Source: Actinoplanes sp. NBC_00393
Lineage (GTDB): Bacteria > Actinomycetota > Actinomycetes > Mycobacteriales > Micromonosporaceae
NCBI RefSeq assembly: GCF_036053395.1
Contig: NZ_CP107942.1
Location: 11,150,001-11,214,000 of the forward strand
DNA: 64,000 nucleotides
Direction of reading: 5' to 3'
This document shows, one piece after another, positions 8,028-16,811 of this stretch; the stretch's first letter is position 1, and every line of letters starts with the position of its first letter. The notes beneath the pieces were generated by a model that was given only the letters and a program-made list of their open reading frames with translations, searched no databases and was not told where the DNA came from. A program made the translations under genes and the position numbers.

Positions 8028-9527
8028 ATGCGGGCGGCACTGGCCTCGGTGTACCTGGCCGCGGCACTGCTCTCGGCGCTGTACGCCGTGCTGTCCTGGC
8101 GTCGCCGGGCGGCGCCGCTGGCGAAATCGCTGGCACTGATCACCGCCGGCGGCACGCTGTGGTCGCTGGCCCAGGCGGTCGCGGTCTGGGTCACGTCGCC
8201 GGACGTCGCGCTCGCCGCCACGTACGCGATGTTCCCGGGCGTGGCGATGGTCGTGTCCGGCTTCTTCTGGCACACCACGGTCTTCACCGGTCGCCAAGTG
8301 TCTCCGCTGCGCCGCCGGCGTGCGCTGCTGCTGGCGCATCCGGTCCTGCTGGTCGCGGCCGTGCTTACCGATCCGTGGCATCACGCCTTCTTCGACGCGG
8401 TCAGCCACACCCCGGACGGCGGTGTCATCGCGCATCCCGGACCGCTGTACTGGCTGCACACCGCGTACTGCTACACCCTGATCGCGATCGGCGCCGCGCG
8501 GGCGGTGGGCGCGATGCGGCGGGCGGTCCGCGGACACCGCCAGGTCTTCGTCATCTTCCTGATCGGCGCGTTCGTGCCCACGGCCGGCAACCTGTTCACC
8601 CTCTTCGCCGACACGGGCGAGCGCCAGGTCGATCTGACTCCCGTCCTGTTCCTGGTCACCGCCATGATGTGGTGGTGGGCCGAGCGGTACAGCGTGTCCG
8701 CCCGGCGGATGCCGGTGGCGTACGGGCAGGTGATCGCCGCGTTGAGCGACGCCGTGATGGTGCTGGACGCGGACGGCCGGATCCTCGACGCCAACCCGGC
8801 CGCGGTCGAGATGCTCGCCGCGATACCGTCCGTCGCGGACGGGGCGCCGGTGGGCCGGCTGTGGCAGGAGCTCATCGGCCCGCAGCTCGCGGCGGCCATC
8901 GCCGGCGCCGGGCAGCAGATGGTCACGGCGGTCAACGGCGCGGTGTACGACGTACGCGTGGTCCGGATGAGCGGCGAGGACGGCTCGGTCGTCGTCGTGC
9001 GTGACGTCACCGAGCTGGAACGCCTCCGCGCCGAGCTGACCGACCAGGCGGTGCGCGACGCCCTGACCGGCGTGTACAACCGTCGCCACCTCACCGCGGT
9101 GCTGCGCCGGGCCGACCGGCTGCTGTCCGCCGTGATGATCGACGTCGACCACTTCAAGGCGGTCAACGACACCTACGGGCACGCGGTCGGCGACGAGGTG
9201 CTGATCCGGCTCGCCCACGAGCTCAGCGACGCGGTCGGCGCCGCCGGGACCGTGGCCCGTTACGGCGGCGAGGAGTTCGCGGTCGTCCTGCCCGGCGTCG
9301 GCGCGGAAGCCGCGGCGGACCTGGCCGAGCAGTGGCGGCAGCGCTGCGTGCGGATCGAGGTCGCGACCGCGCACGGCCCGCTGCGGGTCACCTTCAGCGC
9401 GGGTGTCGCCCAGCTCGACCCCGGCGCGAACACCGACGACCTGCTGCGGCGCGCCGACCGCGCGCTGTACGCGGCCAAGGAGCAGGGCCGCAACCGGGTG
9501 GTCACGGACGCCCCGATCCTCCGATAG
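8028..9527 (+). CDS. Membrane diguanylate cyclase (7TM-type sensor, PAS-like, GGDEF)
   Basis: This predicted inner-membrane enzyme makes cyclic di-GMP from two GTP. The 499 residues contain about seven hydrophobic segments in the first 220, like the N-terminal unit of 7TM histidine kinases. A PAS-like region spans about 235-330, and a GGDEF domain follows with the active site RYGGEEFAVVLPG near residue 413. No RxxD inhibitory site precedes the active site, so product inhibition through a canonical I-site is unlikely. The ATG at 8028 follows AAGGAGAG. A second cyclic-di-GMP protein lies 4.5 kb downstream. Confidence 0.88.
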   Translation: MRAALASVYLAAALLSALYAVLSWRRRAAPLAKSLALITAGGTLWSLAQAVAVWVTSPDVALAATYAMFPGVAMVVSGFFWHTTVFTGRQVSPLRRRRALLLAHPVLLVAAVLTDPWHHAFFDAVSHTPDGGVIAHPGPLYWLHTAYCYTLIAIGAARAVGAMRRAVRGHRQVFVIFLIGAFVPTAGNLFTLFADTGERQVDLTPVLFLVTAMMWWWAERYSVSARRMPVAYGQVIAALSDAVMVLDADGRILDANPAAVEMLAAIPSVADGAPVGRLWQELIGPQLAAAIAGAGQQMVTAVNGAVYDVRVVRMSGEDGSVVVVRDVTELERLRAELTDQAVRDALTGVYNRRHLTAVLRRADRLLSAVMIDVDHFKAVNDTYGHAVGDEVLIRLAHELSDAVGAAGTVARYGGEEFAVVLPGVGAEAAADLAEQWRQRCVRIEVATAHGPLRVTFSAGVAQLDPGANTDDLLRRADRALYAAKEQGRNRVVTDAPILR

Positions 9528-9543
9528 ATTGGCGTAAATCTAT
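9524..9543. promoter_or_regulatory. AT-rich inverted repeat in front of the cyclophilin gene
   Basis: ATAGATT (9524-9530) and AATCTAT (9537-9543) form a perfect 7-bp inverted repeat around a 6-base centre. It spans the stop codon of the cyclase gene and lies directly before the GGGGAGG ribosome site of the next gene. It is AT-rich in a very GC-rich setting. It could be an operator or a weak hairpin; the sequence alone does not decide. Confidence 0.35.
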
Positions 9544-9556
9544 TGGGGAGGACGAC

Positions 9557-10288
9557 GTGGTCCAACACCATCGGCCGTGGGGGCGCCGTGCGCTCGCCGT
9601 CATCGCCGCAGCCACCCTGCTCACCGTCATCGCGCCGGACCCGGCCCGCGCTGAGCCTTCGCCCACCACCGGGCCCTGCCAGTACACGCCGACGCCCGAC
9701 GAGCCCGCCGCCCGCCCGGTGCCGTTGCCGCGCGACCCGAAGCGGACACCCGACCGGGGCACGGTCACGGCCGTGCTGCGGACCAACCTCGGGCTGATCC
9801 CGCTGGTGCTCGACCGGGCCGCCGCGCCCTGTACGGTGCAGAGCTTCCTGCACCTGACCCGGCACCGCTTCTACGACCGGACGATCTGTCACCGGCTCAC
9901 CGCGTACCCCACGCTCAAGGTGCTGCAGTGCGGCGACCCGAGCGGGACCGGCGAGGGCGGTCCCGGCTACCGCTATCGCGACGAGCTGCCCACCGATCTG
10001 CCGCCGGCCCCGACCGATCCGACCGGCGCCCGCCGCGTCTATGCCCGCGGTGTGCTGGCGATGGCCAACGCCGGCCCGGACACCAACGGCAGCCAGTTCT
10101 TCCTGGTGTACGGGGACTCCGCGCTGCGCCCGAACTACTCGATCTTCGGGCGGGTGACCTCGTGGGGCCTGCGGACCCTGGACCGGGTCGCGGCCGGCGG
10201 CATCGCACCGACCGCGGAGGACCCGGCGCCGGTCGACGGGGCGCCTGCCCTGCGTACCGAGATCCGCAGGGCCACCGTCCTAGGGTGA
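9557..10288 (+). CDS. Secreted cyclophilin-type peptidyl-prolyl cis-trans isomerase
   Basis: This exported foldase probably speeds proline isomerisation in proteins that fold at the cell surface. The 243 residues begin with a signal peptide (RRALAVIAAATLLTVIAPDPARA). The cyclophilin domain runs from about residue 65, with HRFYDRTICHRL, then AMANAGPDTNGSQFFL near 170 and YSIFGRV. The GTG at 9557 is preceded by GGGGAGG. The frame is open further upstream inside the cyclase gene but without a start signal. The domain is somewhat shorter than cytosolic cyclophilins, and several family positions vary (CHRLTAYPTLKVLQCGDP). Confidence 0.85.
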   Translation: MVQHHRPWGRRALAVIAAATLLTVIAPDPARAEPSPTTGPCQYTPTPDEPAARPVPLPRDPKRTPDRGTVTAVLRTNLGLIPLVLDRAAAPCTVQSFLHLTRHRFYDRTICHRLTAYPTLKVLQCGDPSGTGEGGPGYRYRDELPTDLPPAPTDPTGARRVYARGVLAMANAGPDTNGSQFFLVYGDSALRPNYSIFGRVTSWGLRTLDRVAAGGIAPTAEDPAPVDGAPALRTEIRRATVLG

Positions 10289-10301
10289 GCTGTTCTCGAC
10301 A

Positions 10302-10826
10302 TCAGGCCCCGGCGGTGCAGGAGGCAGGGAGATTCAGCGCCTCGACCAGCCGGGTGGCGGAGCGGGTGTGCTTCGCGTACGCCTCCGGGTAGGCCGAGAT
10401 CTGCACCGCCTGAGCGGCCTCGGTGAGCCGCATCTTCTGCCAGCCCTCGATCGTGAGCAGTTTGTCGTAGAACTTCCGCGTCTGATAAGCCGGGTCGGAG
10501 AGCTGCTTCGGCGTCCCCCAGCCCTGGCTGGGCCGTTGCTGGAACAGGCCGATCGAGTCCCGGTCGCCGCCGCGCAGGTTGCGCAGCCGGGACTCCTGCA
10601 GGGCGGTCGCGACCGCGATCACCAGGGCCTGCGGCGGCACCCCTCGCTCGTTGCCGATCTCGACGATGACGCGGGCGTTGTCGAGCTGCTCGTCGCTCCA
10701 GCCTTTCAAAGGCGGTGCGGAGGCTGCCGCCGCGGGGGTGGGTGTGCAGGCGGCGTCGGCGCGCAGCAGGGGGCTGATCAGAAAGCCGACCAGGACGGCG
10801 ACGGCAAGCACGAAGAACGAGCGCAC
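10302..10826 (-). CDS. Small secreted SLT-type (lysozyme-like) protein
   Basis: This short exported protein has the fold signature of transglycosylase-SLT proteins common in actinobacteria and may cleave or bind peptidoglycan. Of 174 residues, the first 30 form a membrane or signal segment (SFFVLAVAVLVGFLISPLL). The domain follows with a putative catalytic Glu in ATALQESRLRN and the hallmark DSIGLFQQRPSQGWGT. The GTG at 10826 follows GAAAGG; an open frame upstream runs into the divergent exporter gene and lacks a ribosome site. A nearby class B penicillin-binding protein is consistent with a cell-wall role. Confidence 0.75.
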   Translation of the reverse strand: MRSFFVLAVAVLVGFLISPLLRADAACTPTPAAAASAPPLKGWSDEQLDNARVIVEIGNERGVPPQALVIAVATALQESRLRNLRGGDRDSIGLFQQRPSQGWGTPKQLSDPAYQTRKFYDKLLTIEGWQKMRLTEAAQAVQISAYPEAYAKHTRSATRLVEALNLPASCTAGA

Positions 10827-10953
10827 GACGGCGAGCACCTTTCGGGGGCTGGGTCCGGCGAAGGGTACCGGTCGGCCGCCTAGCGGTGTGATCACCGTTA
10901 CCAAAAGCGGCGGGTACGGAAGAACCAGGTCAAGGGCCAACTTGTCGAGAAAT

Positions 10954-12183
10954 GTGACCGAACCAGCCCGCCGCTTCCGGATCGTGCTCGTGCTCGGCTT
11001 CCTCACCGCGCTGGGGCCGCTGACCATCGACATGTACCTGCCGTCTCTGCCGACGATCACCACCGACCTGCAGACGACAGCTGCGGCCGTGCAGCTCACG
11101 TTGACCGGGACGCTGGTCGGTCTGGCCTTCGGTCAGTTGCTGATCGGCCCGCTCTCCGACGCGGTCGGCCGGCGGCTGCCGCTGCTGGGCGGCATCGCGG
11201 TGCACGTGCTCGCGTCGGTCCTGTGCGTGTTCGCGCCCAACCTGGCGATGCTGGGCACCCTGCGCATCCTGCAGGGCCTGGGCGCCGCCGCGGCCGCCGT
11301 GGTGGCGATGGCGATGGTCCGTGACCTGTTCGACGGGCTCGCCGCGGCCCGCCTCTTCTCCCGCCTGATGCTGGTCGTCGGCGTCGCCCCGATCCTCGCC
11401 CCCACGATCGGCGGCCTGGTGCTGGGCTGGACGTCCTGGCGCGGCGTGTTCGTCGTACTCGCCGCCGCCGGCGCCGCCATCATGGCGGCGGCCGCGCTGG
11501 TGCTGCCGGAGACCCTGCCGGCCGCCGGGCGCCGCAGTGGGGGAGTGCGGGGTACGCTCCGCGACTACGGCCGCCTCTTCACCGACCGGGTCTACGTGGG
11601 CCTGGTCCTGGTGGCCGGGCTGGCGATGGCGGCCCTCTTCGCGTACGTGAGCGGCTCGTCCTACGTCTTCCAGGACGAGTACGGCATGAGCGAGCAGCAG
11701 TTCGCGCTGGTCTTCGCGGGCGGCGCGGTCGGTCTGATCGGCGCGACCCAGTTCAACGTCCGCCTGCTGCTGCGCTGGACACCGCAGCAGATCCTGGGCG
11801 GCTCGCTGCTGGCCGGCCTCGGGTTCGGCCTGGTGCTGCTGATCCTGGCCGTCACGGAGACCGGCGGCCTGACCGGCATCCTGATCCCGCTCTGGCTGGT
11901 GCTGACCATGGTCGGGCTGGCCATGCCGAACGCTCCGGCGCTGGCGCTCTCCCGCCACGGCGAGGCAGCCGGAACCGCGGCCGCGCTCCTCGGGGCGGTC
12001 CAGTTCGGTGTGGGTGCGGTGGCCGCGCCGCTGGTGGGCATGCTCGGCGTCGGCGCGGTCGCGATGGCCGTCGTCGTCTTCGGCGGCATGCTGGCCGCCA
12101 CGCTGGTCTGCTTCCTGGTGGTCCGGCCGCATCGCCTCCCGGCGGTCGAGCACCGCGAACCGGCCGTGGCGGTCGCTCACTAG
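10954..12183 (+). CDS. MFS multidrug exporter, Bcr/CflA family
   Basis: This predicted 12-helix proton-driven exporter of drugs or small metabolites has 409 residues. The first helix carries GPLTIDMYLPSLPTI, the Bcr/CflA hallmark, and the loop after helix 2 carries GPLSDAVGRRLPLLGG. The family includes bicyclomycin and chloramphenicol exporters; the substrate cannot be told here. I prefer the GTG at 10954 as start, about 20 bases from an AAGG; a TTG at 10942 is an alternative. The gene is divergent from the SLT-type gene across about 127 bases. Confidence 0.88.
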   Translation: MTEPARRFRIVLVLGFLTALGPLTIDMYLPSLPTITTDLQTTAAAVQLTLTGTLVGLAFGQLLIGPLSDAVGRRLPLLGGIAVHVLASVLCVFAPNLAMLGTLRILQGLGAAAAAVVAMAMVRDLFDGLAAARLFSRLMLVVGVAPILAPTIGGLVLGWTSWRGVFVVLAAAGAAIMAAAALVLPETLPAAGRRSGGVRGTLRDYGRLFTDRVYVGLVLVAGLAMAALFAYVSGSSYVFQDEYGMSEQQFALVFAGGAVGLIGATQFNVRLLLRWTPQQILGGSLLAGLGFGLVLLILAVTETGGLTGILIPLWLVLTMVGLAMPNAPALALSRHGEAAGTAAALLGAVQFGVGAVAAPLVGMLGVGAVAMAVVVFGGMLAATLVCFLVVRPHRLPAVEHREPAVAVAH

Positions 12184-12192
12184 GCTCACCGC

Positions 12193-14052
12193 ATGCCGTG
12201 GCGAGCCGACGACGAAACCTGGCGCGATCGACCGGAGCGGCGGCCACGGCCGGCGCCCGCCCGGCCGCCCCGGCAGGTGCCTGCCCGGCCGCGCCGGCTG
12301 GCCAACAGCACCCGCCGCCTGCGGCTGGGCACCCTGTTGGCGCTCTCCCTCTTCGCCGCCATCGGGGTACGGCTGGTGGTGCTGCAGGTGGGCACCTCGG
12401 ACGCCGAGGTGCGCAGCCTGCTGGCCCTGCGCGCGAAGCGACTGAGCTCGGTCGAGCTGCCGGCGCCGCGCGGCAGCATCCTGGACCGCGACGGCAACGT
12501 GCTGGCGCACAGCGTGGAGGCCCGCTACGTCTCCGCCGACCCGGAGAACGCGGAGCTGCAGCGCAATCTCCGGGCGGTCGCGGGCCGGCTGGCGCCGCGG
12601 CTTGCCGTCCCGCGCTCCGAGCTGGAGGCGGCCATGCAACGCGAGCAGCTGCCCGACGGCACGTGGACGCAGTTCCGCTACCTGGCCCGGGGTGTGGACG
12701 TGCGGGTCGCCGACACCATCGACGCGATGAAGCTGCCGGGCATCTACACGCACAGCGACGAGCGGCGGGACGTGCCCGGCCGGGATCTCGCCGCCAACCT
12801 GATCGGGTTCACCGGTGACGACCTGCACGGTCTGGAAGGCATGGAGGCGAGGTACGACGACCTGCTGCACGGCACCGACGGTGAGCGGGTGTTCGAGACC
12901 GGCAAGGGCGCACTGAACAAACCCATCCCCGGCGGGTACGCGCGGGAGACGGCCGCCAAGCCGGGCCGATCGTTGCAGCTCACCATCGACCGGCGCCTGC
13001 AGTACATGGTGCAGCAGACGCTGGATGCGGAGGCGGAGAAGCGCGGCGCCACGGTGGCCGGAGCGGTGGTGCTGGACGCGAGGACGGGTGAGGTGCTGGC
13101 CCAGGCCAGTTACCCGCCGTACAGCGCGGCCGAGCCGCAGAAGGCCGACCCGCAGGACCGGGCCGACGTGCCGACCAGCGTGGTCACCGACCCGGGGTCG
13201 ACGCACAAGGCGTTCATCTTCGGCGCAGCACTGCAGGAGGGCCTGATCACGCCGGACACCGTGCTGCCGATCGATCCGGTCATCGTGCGCGGCGGGGAGC
13301 CGTTCGAGGATCTTCATCCGCAGCCCGCCGGCGCCAGGATGACCATGCCGGGCCTGCTGGCCTACTCGTCGAACGTCGGCACGATCCTGATCGGGGAGAT
13401 GCTCGGCAAGGAGAAGATCTACGAGTATCAGCAGAAGTTCGGACTGGGCAGGGCGACCGGCGTGGGCATGCCGGGCGAGGCCGAGGGGCAGTTGCTGAAG
13501 CCGGCCGACTGGAGCGGTTCGGCGCCCGGGTCGGTGCCGATCGGGCACAGCGTCTCGGCCACCCTGATTCAGATGGCGGCGGGGTACGGCGCGATCGCCA
13601 ACAACGGCACCTGGATCCAGCCGCACCTGATCAAGGCGACCATCTCGGCCGACGAGGAGGTCACCCCGGCCGCGGCGCCGGAGACCCGCAAGGTGCTGGA
13701 TCCGGACGTCGCCGCCGAGTTGCGGACGATGATGGAAGCCGTGGTGGAGGTGCCCGACGGCACCGGCGGCGCGGCGAAGGTCCGCGGGCACCGGGTGGCC
13801 GGCAAGACCGGCACCGCGGACGCGCTCGTCGACGGGCAGTACAGCAGCCACAACGCCAGCTCGTTCGTCGGGATGGCCCCGGCCGAGGACCCGCGGTTCG
13901 TGATCGCGGTGTCGATGGACGTCTCGTCCGGCGGTGGCGGCGACGTGGCCGCCCCGGCGTTCAGCCGGATGATGGCCGACGCGCTGTTCCACTACCGTGT
14001 GCCGCCGTCCGGCACGAAACCGCCGGTCTTCCGGACACGTGTCCTGGGATGA
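12193..14052 (+). CDS. Class B penicillin-binding protein (transpeptidase)
   Basis: This membrane-anchored D,D-transpeptidase should cross-link peptidoglycan. The 619 residues open with a basic, Pro-rich cytoplasmic tail (1-40) and one membrane helix (about 47-65). A PBP dimer domain (PRGSILDRDGNVLA near 93) comes next, followed by the transpeptidase with the active Ser in DPGSTHKAF (near 335), SSN near 392 and AGKTGT near 537. All three penicillin-binding motifs are intact. No PASTA domains follow. It sits outside a dcw cluster, so it is probably an additional PBP rather than the main septal FtsI. Confidence 0.9.
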   Translation: MPWRADDETWRDRPERRPRPAPARPPRQVPARPRRLANSTRRLRLGTLLALSLFAAIGVRLVVLQVGTSDAEVRSLLALRAKRLSSVELPAPRGSILDRDGNVLAHSVEARYVSADPENAELQRNLRAVAGRLAPRLAVPRSELEAAMQREQLPDGTWTQFRYLARGVDVRVADTIDAMKLPGIYTHSDERRDVPGRDLAANLIGFTGDDLHGLEGMEARYDDLLHGTDGERVFETGKGALNKPIPGGYARETAAKPGRSLQLTIDRRLQYMVQQTLDAEAEKRGATVAGAVVLDARTGEVLAQASYPPYSAAEPQKADPQDRADVPTSVVTDPGSTHKAFIFGAALQEGLITPDTVLPIDPVIVRGGEPFEDLHPQPAGARMTMPGLLAYSSNVGTILIGEMLGKEKIYEYQQKFGLGRATGVGMPGEAEGQLLKPADWSGSAPGSVPIGHSVSATLIQMAAGYGAIANNGTWIQPHLIKATISADEEVTPAAAPETRKVLDPDVAAELRTMMEAVVEVPDGTGGAAKVRGHRVAGKTGTADALVDGQYSSHNASSFVGMAPAEDPRFVIAVSMDVSSGGGGDVAAPAFSRMMADALFHYRVPPSGTKPPVFRTRVLG

Positions 14053-14092
14053 TCTGACTCAACTCGGCCGCGGCGGAGTCGATGGTGAAAGC

Positions 14093-16723
14093 GTGCCCGA
14101 CACACCCGGCCGCCTGCCGCTCTTCGCCGACCGGGCGTTCCAGGCCGTAACCGCGCTGTCGGTCGTCGACGTCGCCGCGTTCCTGCTGCAGGAGCACACC
14201 GGCCGGCTGTGGCCCACCCCGGTGAACTGGCTGCTCATGATCGCGGTCCTGGTGCCCACCCTGCTGCTCTGCCGCCGGGTGCAGGACGACCCGGCGTCCG
14301 CCCCCGTGGTGCGCCACTACTGGCGCACGGTCGGCGTCGGCGTCCTGCTGTTCGTCGGCGTCGCGGGGCTGCGCATCCTGTCCGAGCTGGGCGCGGGCGG
14401 CTGGTTACTGCCGGCCTCCGTGGTGCTGCACATCGTCGGCGGCGGCGTGCTCACCTGGCCGCTGGTCGGTCTGCCGTTCAGCGCCCGTGGCCGGGCCCGC
14501 AAGGTGGGAGTCTGGCTCGACCTCGGCACCCTGCTGGCCGCGACCGGTCTGCTGATCTGGCACTTCGCCGCGTCGCACCAGTTCGCCGACGGCCGGGTCA
14601 CCCTGCCCCGGGTGCTCGCCGCGGTCGTCGTCATGGGCGCCGGTCTCAACGGCGTCTACCTGGCCGCCAAGGTGGTGCTCGCCGGGGTCGACTCGTTCGC
14701 CCGGCGCGGGCTCTACTGGATCGGCGCGTCGGCGCTGATCGGCGGGCTGGGCTCGGCGATCAGCTTCCTGCACCCGCAGCAGCCGGACGGCAACCTCCTG
14801 GTGGTGGTTCTTCCGCTGGCGGCGTACGCGGCGGCGGTCGGGGCCCGGATGCAGGTCGTGGACACCGCGGCAGGCGCCCGGCCACGGCGGGCGCCGCGCG
14901 GTTACAGCCTGATGCCGTACGTGGGGATCGCGGCGGTCGGCGCCATGGTGGCCTACCACAACATCCGGGGCGTCGGGAACGGCGTGCTGATCGACGGTGT
15001 CGCGGTCACGCTGACCGCACTGGTGGTGATCCGGCAGCTGATCGCGTTCCGGCAGAACGACGCCCTGCTCGCCCGGATCGGCGTCCAGGAGAAGCGGTTC
15101 CGGCTGCTGGTGCAGAACTCCACCGACATGGTCACCATCGCCGGCCCGGCCGGCACACTCACCTATGTCAGCCCGGCCGCGCAGAAGGTGCTCGGCTCGC
15201 ACCCGGACGAGTTGGTCGGCACCGACATGGCGCTGCGGGCACACCCGGACGACCTGGCGGCGGTGACCGAGCGGACCGCGGCGGTGGCCGCGGCGCCCGG
15301 CAACGCGGCGACCTACCAGATGCGGCTGCGGCATGCCGACGGCACCTACCGCTGGCTCGAGGTGATCAGTGCGAACCTGACCGACGAGCCCAGTGTCGGT
15401 GGCATCGTCAGCAACGCGCGGGACATCACCGAGACGCGTGAGGTGCAGGACCGGCTCAGCTACGAGGCCAGTCACGACATGCTGACCGGTCTGGCCAACC
15501 GGGCGCTCTTCGGCAAGCGGCTCGCCGCCGCGGTGACCGGCGCCGGCCCGGACACGCCGGTCAGCATCGTGCTGGTCGACCTGGACGACTTCAAGATCGT
15601 CAACGACACCCTCGGGCACGCCACCGGCGACGCGTTGCTGGTGCACGTGGCGGAACGGATGCGGGCCTGCGTGCGGCCCGCCGACACGGTCGCCCGGCTG
15701 GGCGGCGACGAGTTCGCCATCCTGTTCGAGGGCACCGGCGGCGCGGACGTGGACCAGGTGCTGACCCGGATCACGGCCGCCCTGCTCGAGCCGGCCGTGA
15801 TCGACGGCGAGCCGATGACCGTACGGGCCAGCTTCGGGATCGTCGACGGCCGCGGCGGCGAGGATGCCGGTGACCTGCTCCGCAAGGCGGACATCGCGAT
15901 GTACGAGGCGAAGGAGCGCGGCGAGGGCGGCCACCAGCGGTACCGGCCCGGCATGGAGGCCCGCGGCGCCGAACGCCGGCGGCGGGTCGCCGCGCTGCAG
16001 ACGGCGATCCTCGAGGACCAGCTGGTGGTGTACTTCCAGCCGGTGGTGACCCTCCCGGACGGCCGGATCACCGGCGCTGAGGCGCTGGTCCGCTGGCAAC
16101 ATCCGGACGAGGGCCTGCTCGGGCCGGGCGCCTTCATCGAGACCGCCGAGCAGAGCGGCCTGATCGTTCCGCTCGGCACCTGGGTGCTGCGCGCCGCGAC
16201 TCGCGAGGCGGCGACCTGGCCGGGCGAGCTGACGGTGTCGGTGAACGTGTCGGCCCGGCAGTTGCGCGAGGTCGGCTTCCCGGAGGTCGTGGCGGCGGCG
16301 CTGCGTGACAGCGGGCTGCCGGCCCACCGGCTGACCGTGGAGATCACCGAGTCGGTCGCGGTGGGCGGCGGGGCGACCGGTGACAACCTGCAGGGTTTGC
16401 GGGACCTGGGCGTACGGCTGTCGCTGGACGACTTCGGCACCGGTGCGTCCACGCTCAGCCTGCTCGCCACCTGCCCGGTGCACCAGATCAAGCTCGACCG
16501 CTCCTTCGCGCCGGACGGCGGCTCGGATGCCATCGCGAACGCGGTGGCTCAGATGGCCCGGGCGTTCGGGCTGGACGCGGTGGCCGAGGGTGTGGAGACC
16601 GCGGAGCAGGCGGTCCGATTGACCGAGCTGGGGTACGGGAAGGCTCAGGGTTTCCACTTCGCCCGGCCGATGAGCGCCGCTGACCTGCGGGACCGGCTCC
16701 CCGGTGTGGTCGTTCGTACCTGA
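14093..16723 (+). CDS. Membrane PAS-GGDEF-EAL cyclic-di-GMP protein
   Basis: This 876-residue protein can in principle both make and break cyclic di-GMP. The first 310 residues hold eight or nine hydrophobic helices. A PAS domain spans about 345-465, a GGDEF domain carries the intact site RLGGDEFAILF near 540, and an EAL domain begins at GAEALVRWQHPDEG near 665. EAL residues for metal binding (ENVSVNVSARQL-type segment, VEITES, LDDFGTG) are present, so phosphodiesterase activity is likely. The GTG at 14093 gives a start MPDTPGRLPLF; the frame is open further upstream within the PBP gene, without a ribosome site. The gene follows the PBP gene after 40 bases. Confidence 0.85.
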   Translation: MPDTPGRLPLFADRAFQAVTALSVVDVAAFLLQEHTGRLWPTPVNWLLMIAVLVPTLLLCRRVQDDPASAPVVRHYWRTVGVGVLLFVGVAGLRILSELGAGGWLLPASVVLHIVGGGVLTWPLVGLPFSARGRARKVGVWLDLGTLLAATGLLIWHFAASHQFADGRVTLPRVLAAVVVMGAGLNGVYLAAKVVLAGVDSFARRGLYWIGASALIGGLGSAISFLHPQQPDGNLLVVVLPLAAYAAAVGARMQVVDTAAGARPRRAPRGYSLMPYVGIAAVGAMVAYHNIRGVGNGVLIDGVAVTLTALVVIRQLIAFRQNDALLARIGVQEKRFRLLVQNSTDMVTIAGPAGTLTYVSPAAQKVLGSHPDELVGTDMALRAHPDDLAAVTERTAAVAAAPGNAATYQMRLRHADGTYRWLEVISANLTDEPSVGGIVSNARDITETREVQDRLSYEASHDMLTGLANRALFGKRLAAAVTGAGPDTPVSIVLVDLDDFKIVNDTLGHATGDALLVHVAERMRACVRPADTVARLGGDEFAILFEGTGGADVDQVLTRITAALLEPAVIDGEPMTVRASFGIVDGRGGEDAGDLLRKADIAMYEAKERGEGGHQRYRPGMEARGAERRRRVAALQTAILEDQLVVYFQPVVTLPDGRITGAEALVRWQHPDEGLLGPGAFIETAEQSGLIVPLGTWVLRAATREAATWPGELTVSVNVSARQLREVGFPEVVAAALRDSGLPAHRLTVEITESVAVGGGATGDNLQGLRDLGVRLSLDDFGTGASTLSLLATCPVHQIKLDRSFAPDGGSDAIANAVAQMARAFGLDAVAEGVETAEQAVRLTELGYGKAQGFHFARPMSAADLRDRLPGVVVRT

Positions 16724-16811
16724 GCTCCGGATCCGGCAGTGTGCATGCGGTGTCAGCCATGGACTGATGGGTAATCAACCGACGTCGATGGTTTGGCTCG
16801 GGAGGTGAATC

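Noticed and set aside
6861..9374. 837-codon minus-strand open frame opposite the haloperoxidase remnant and GGDEF gene
   Set aside because: Composition is typical of antisense frames (Arg/Gly/His-rich, no motifs), and the plus strand has clear GGDEF and phosphatase motifs with ribosome sites.
10827..10953. Possible ydaO/c-di-AMP riboswitch before the SLT-type cell-wall gene
   Set aside because: Such switches often precede actinobacterial wall hydrolases, but I could not find the conserved core segments or pairing in this 127-base region.
10930..13992. Very long open frame on the minus strand opposite the MFS and PBP genes
   Set aside because: It is a shadow frame produced by high GC at third positions. 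Its translation is rich in Arg, Gln and His with no domain pattern, while the plus-strand frames show complete MFS and PBP motifs.
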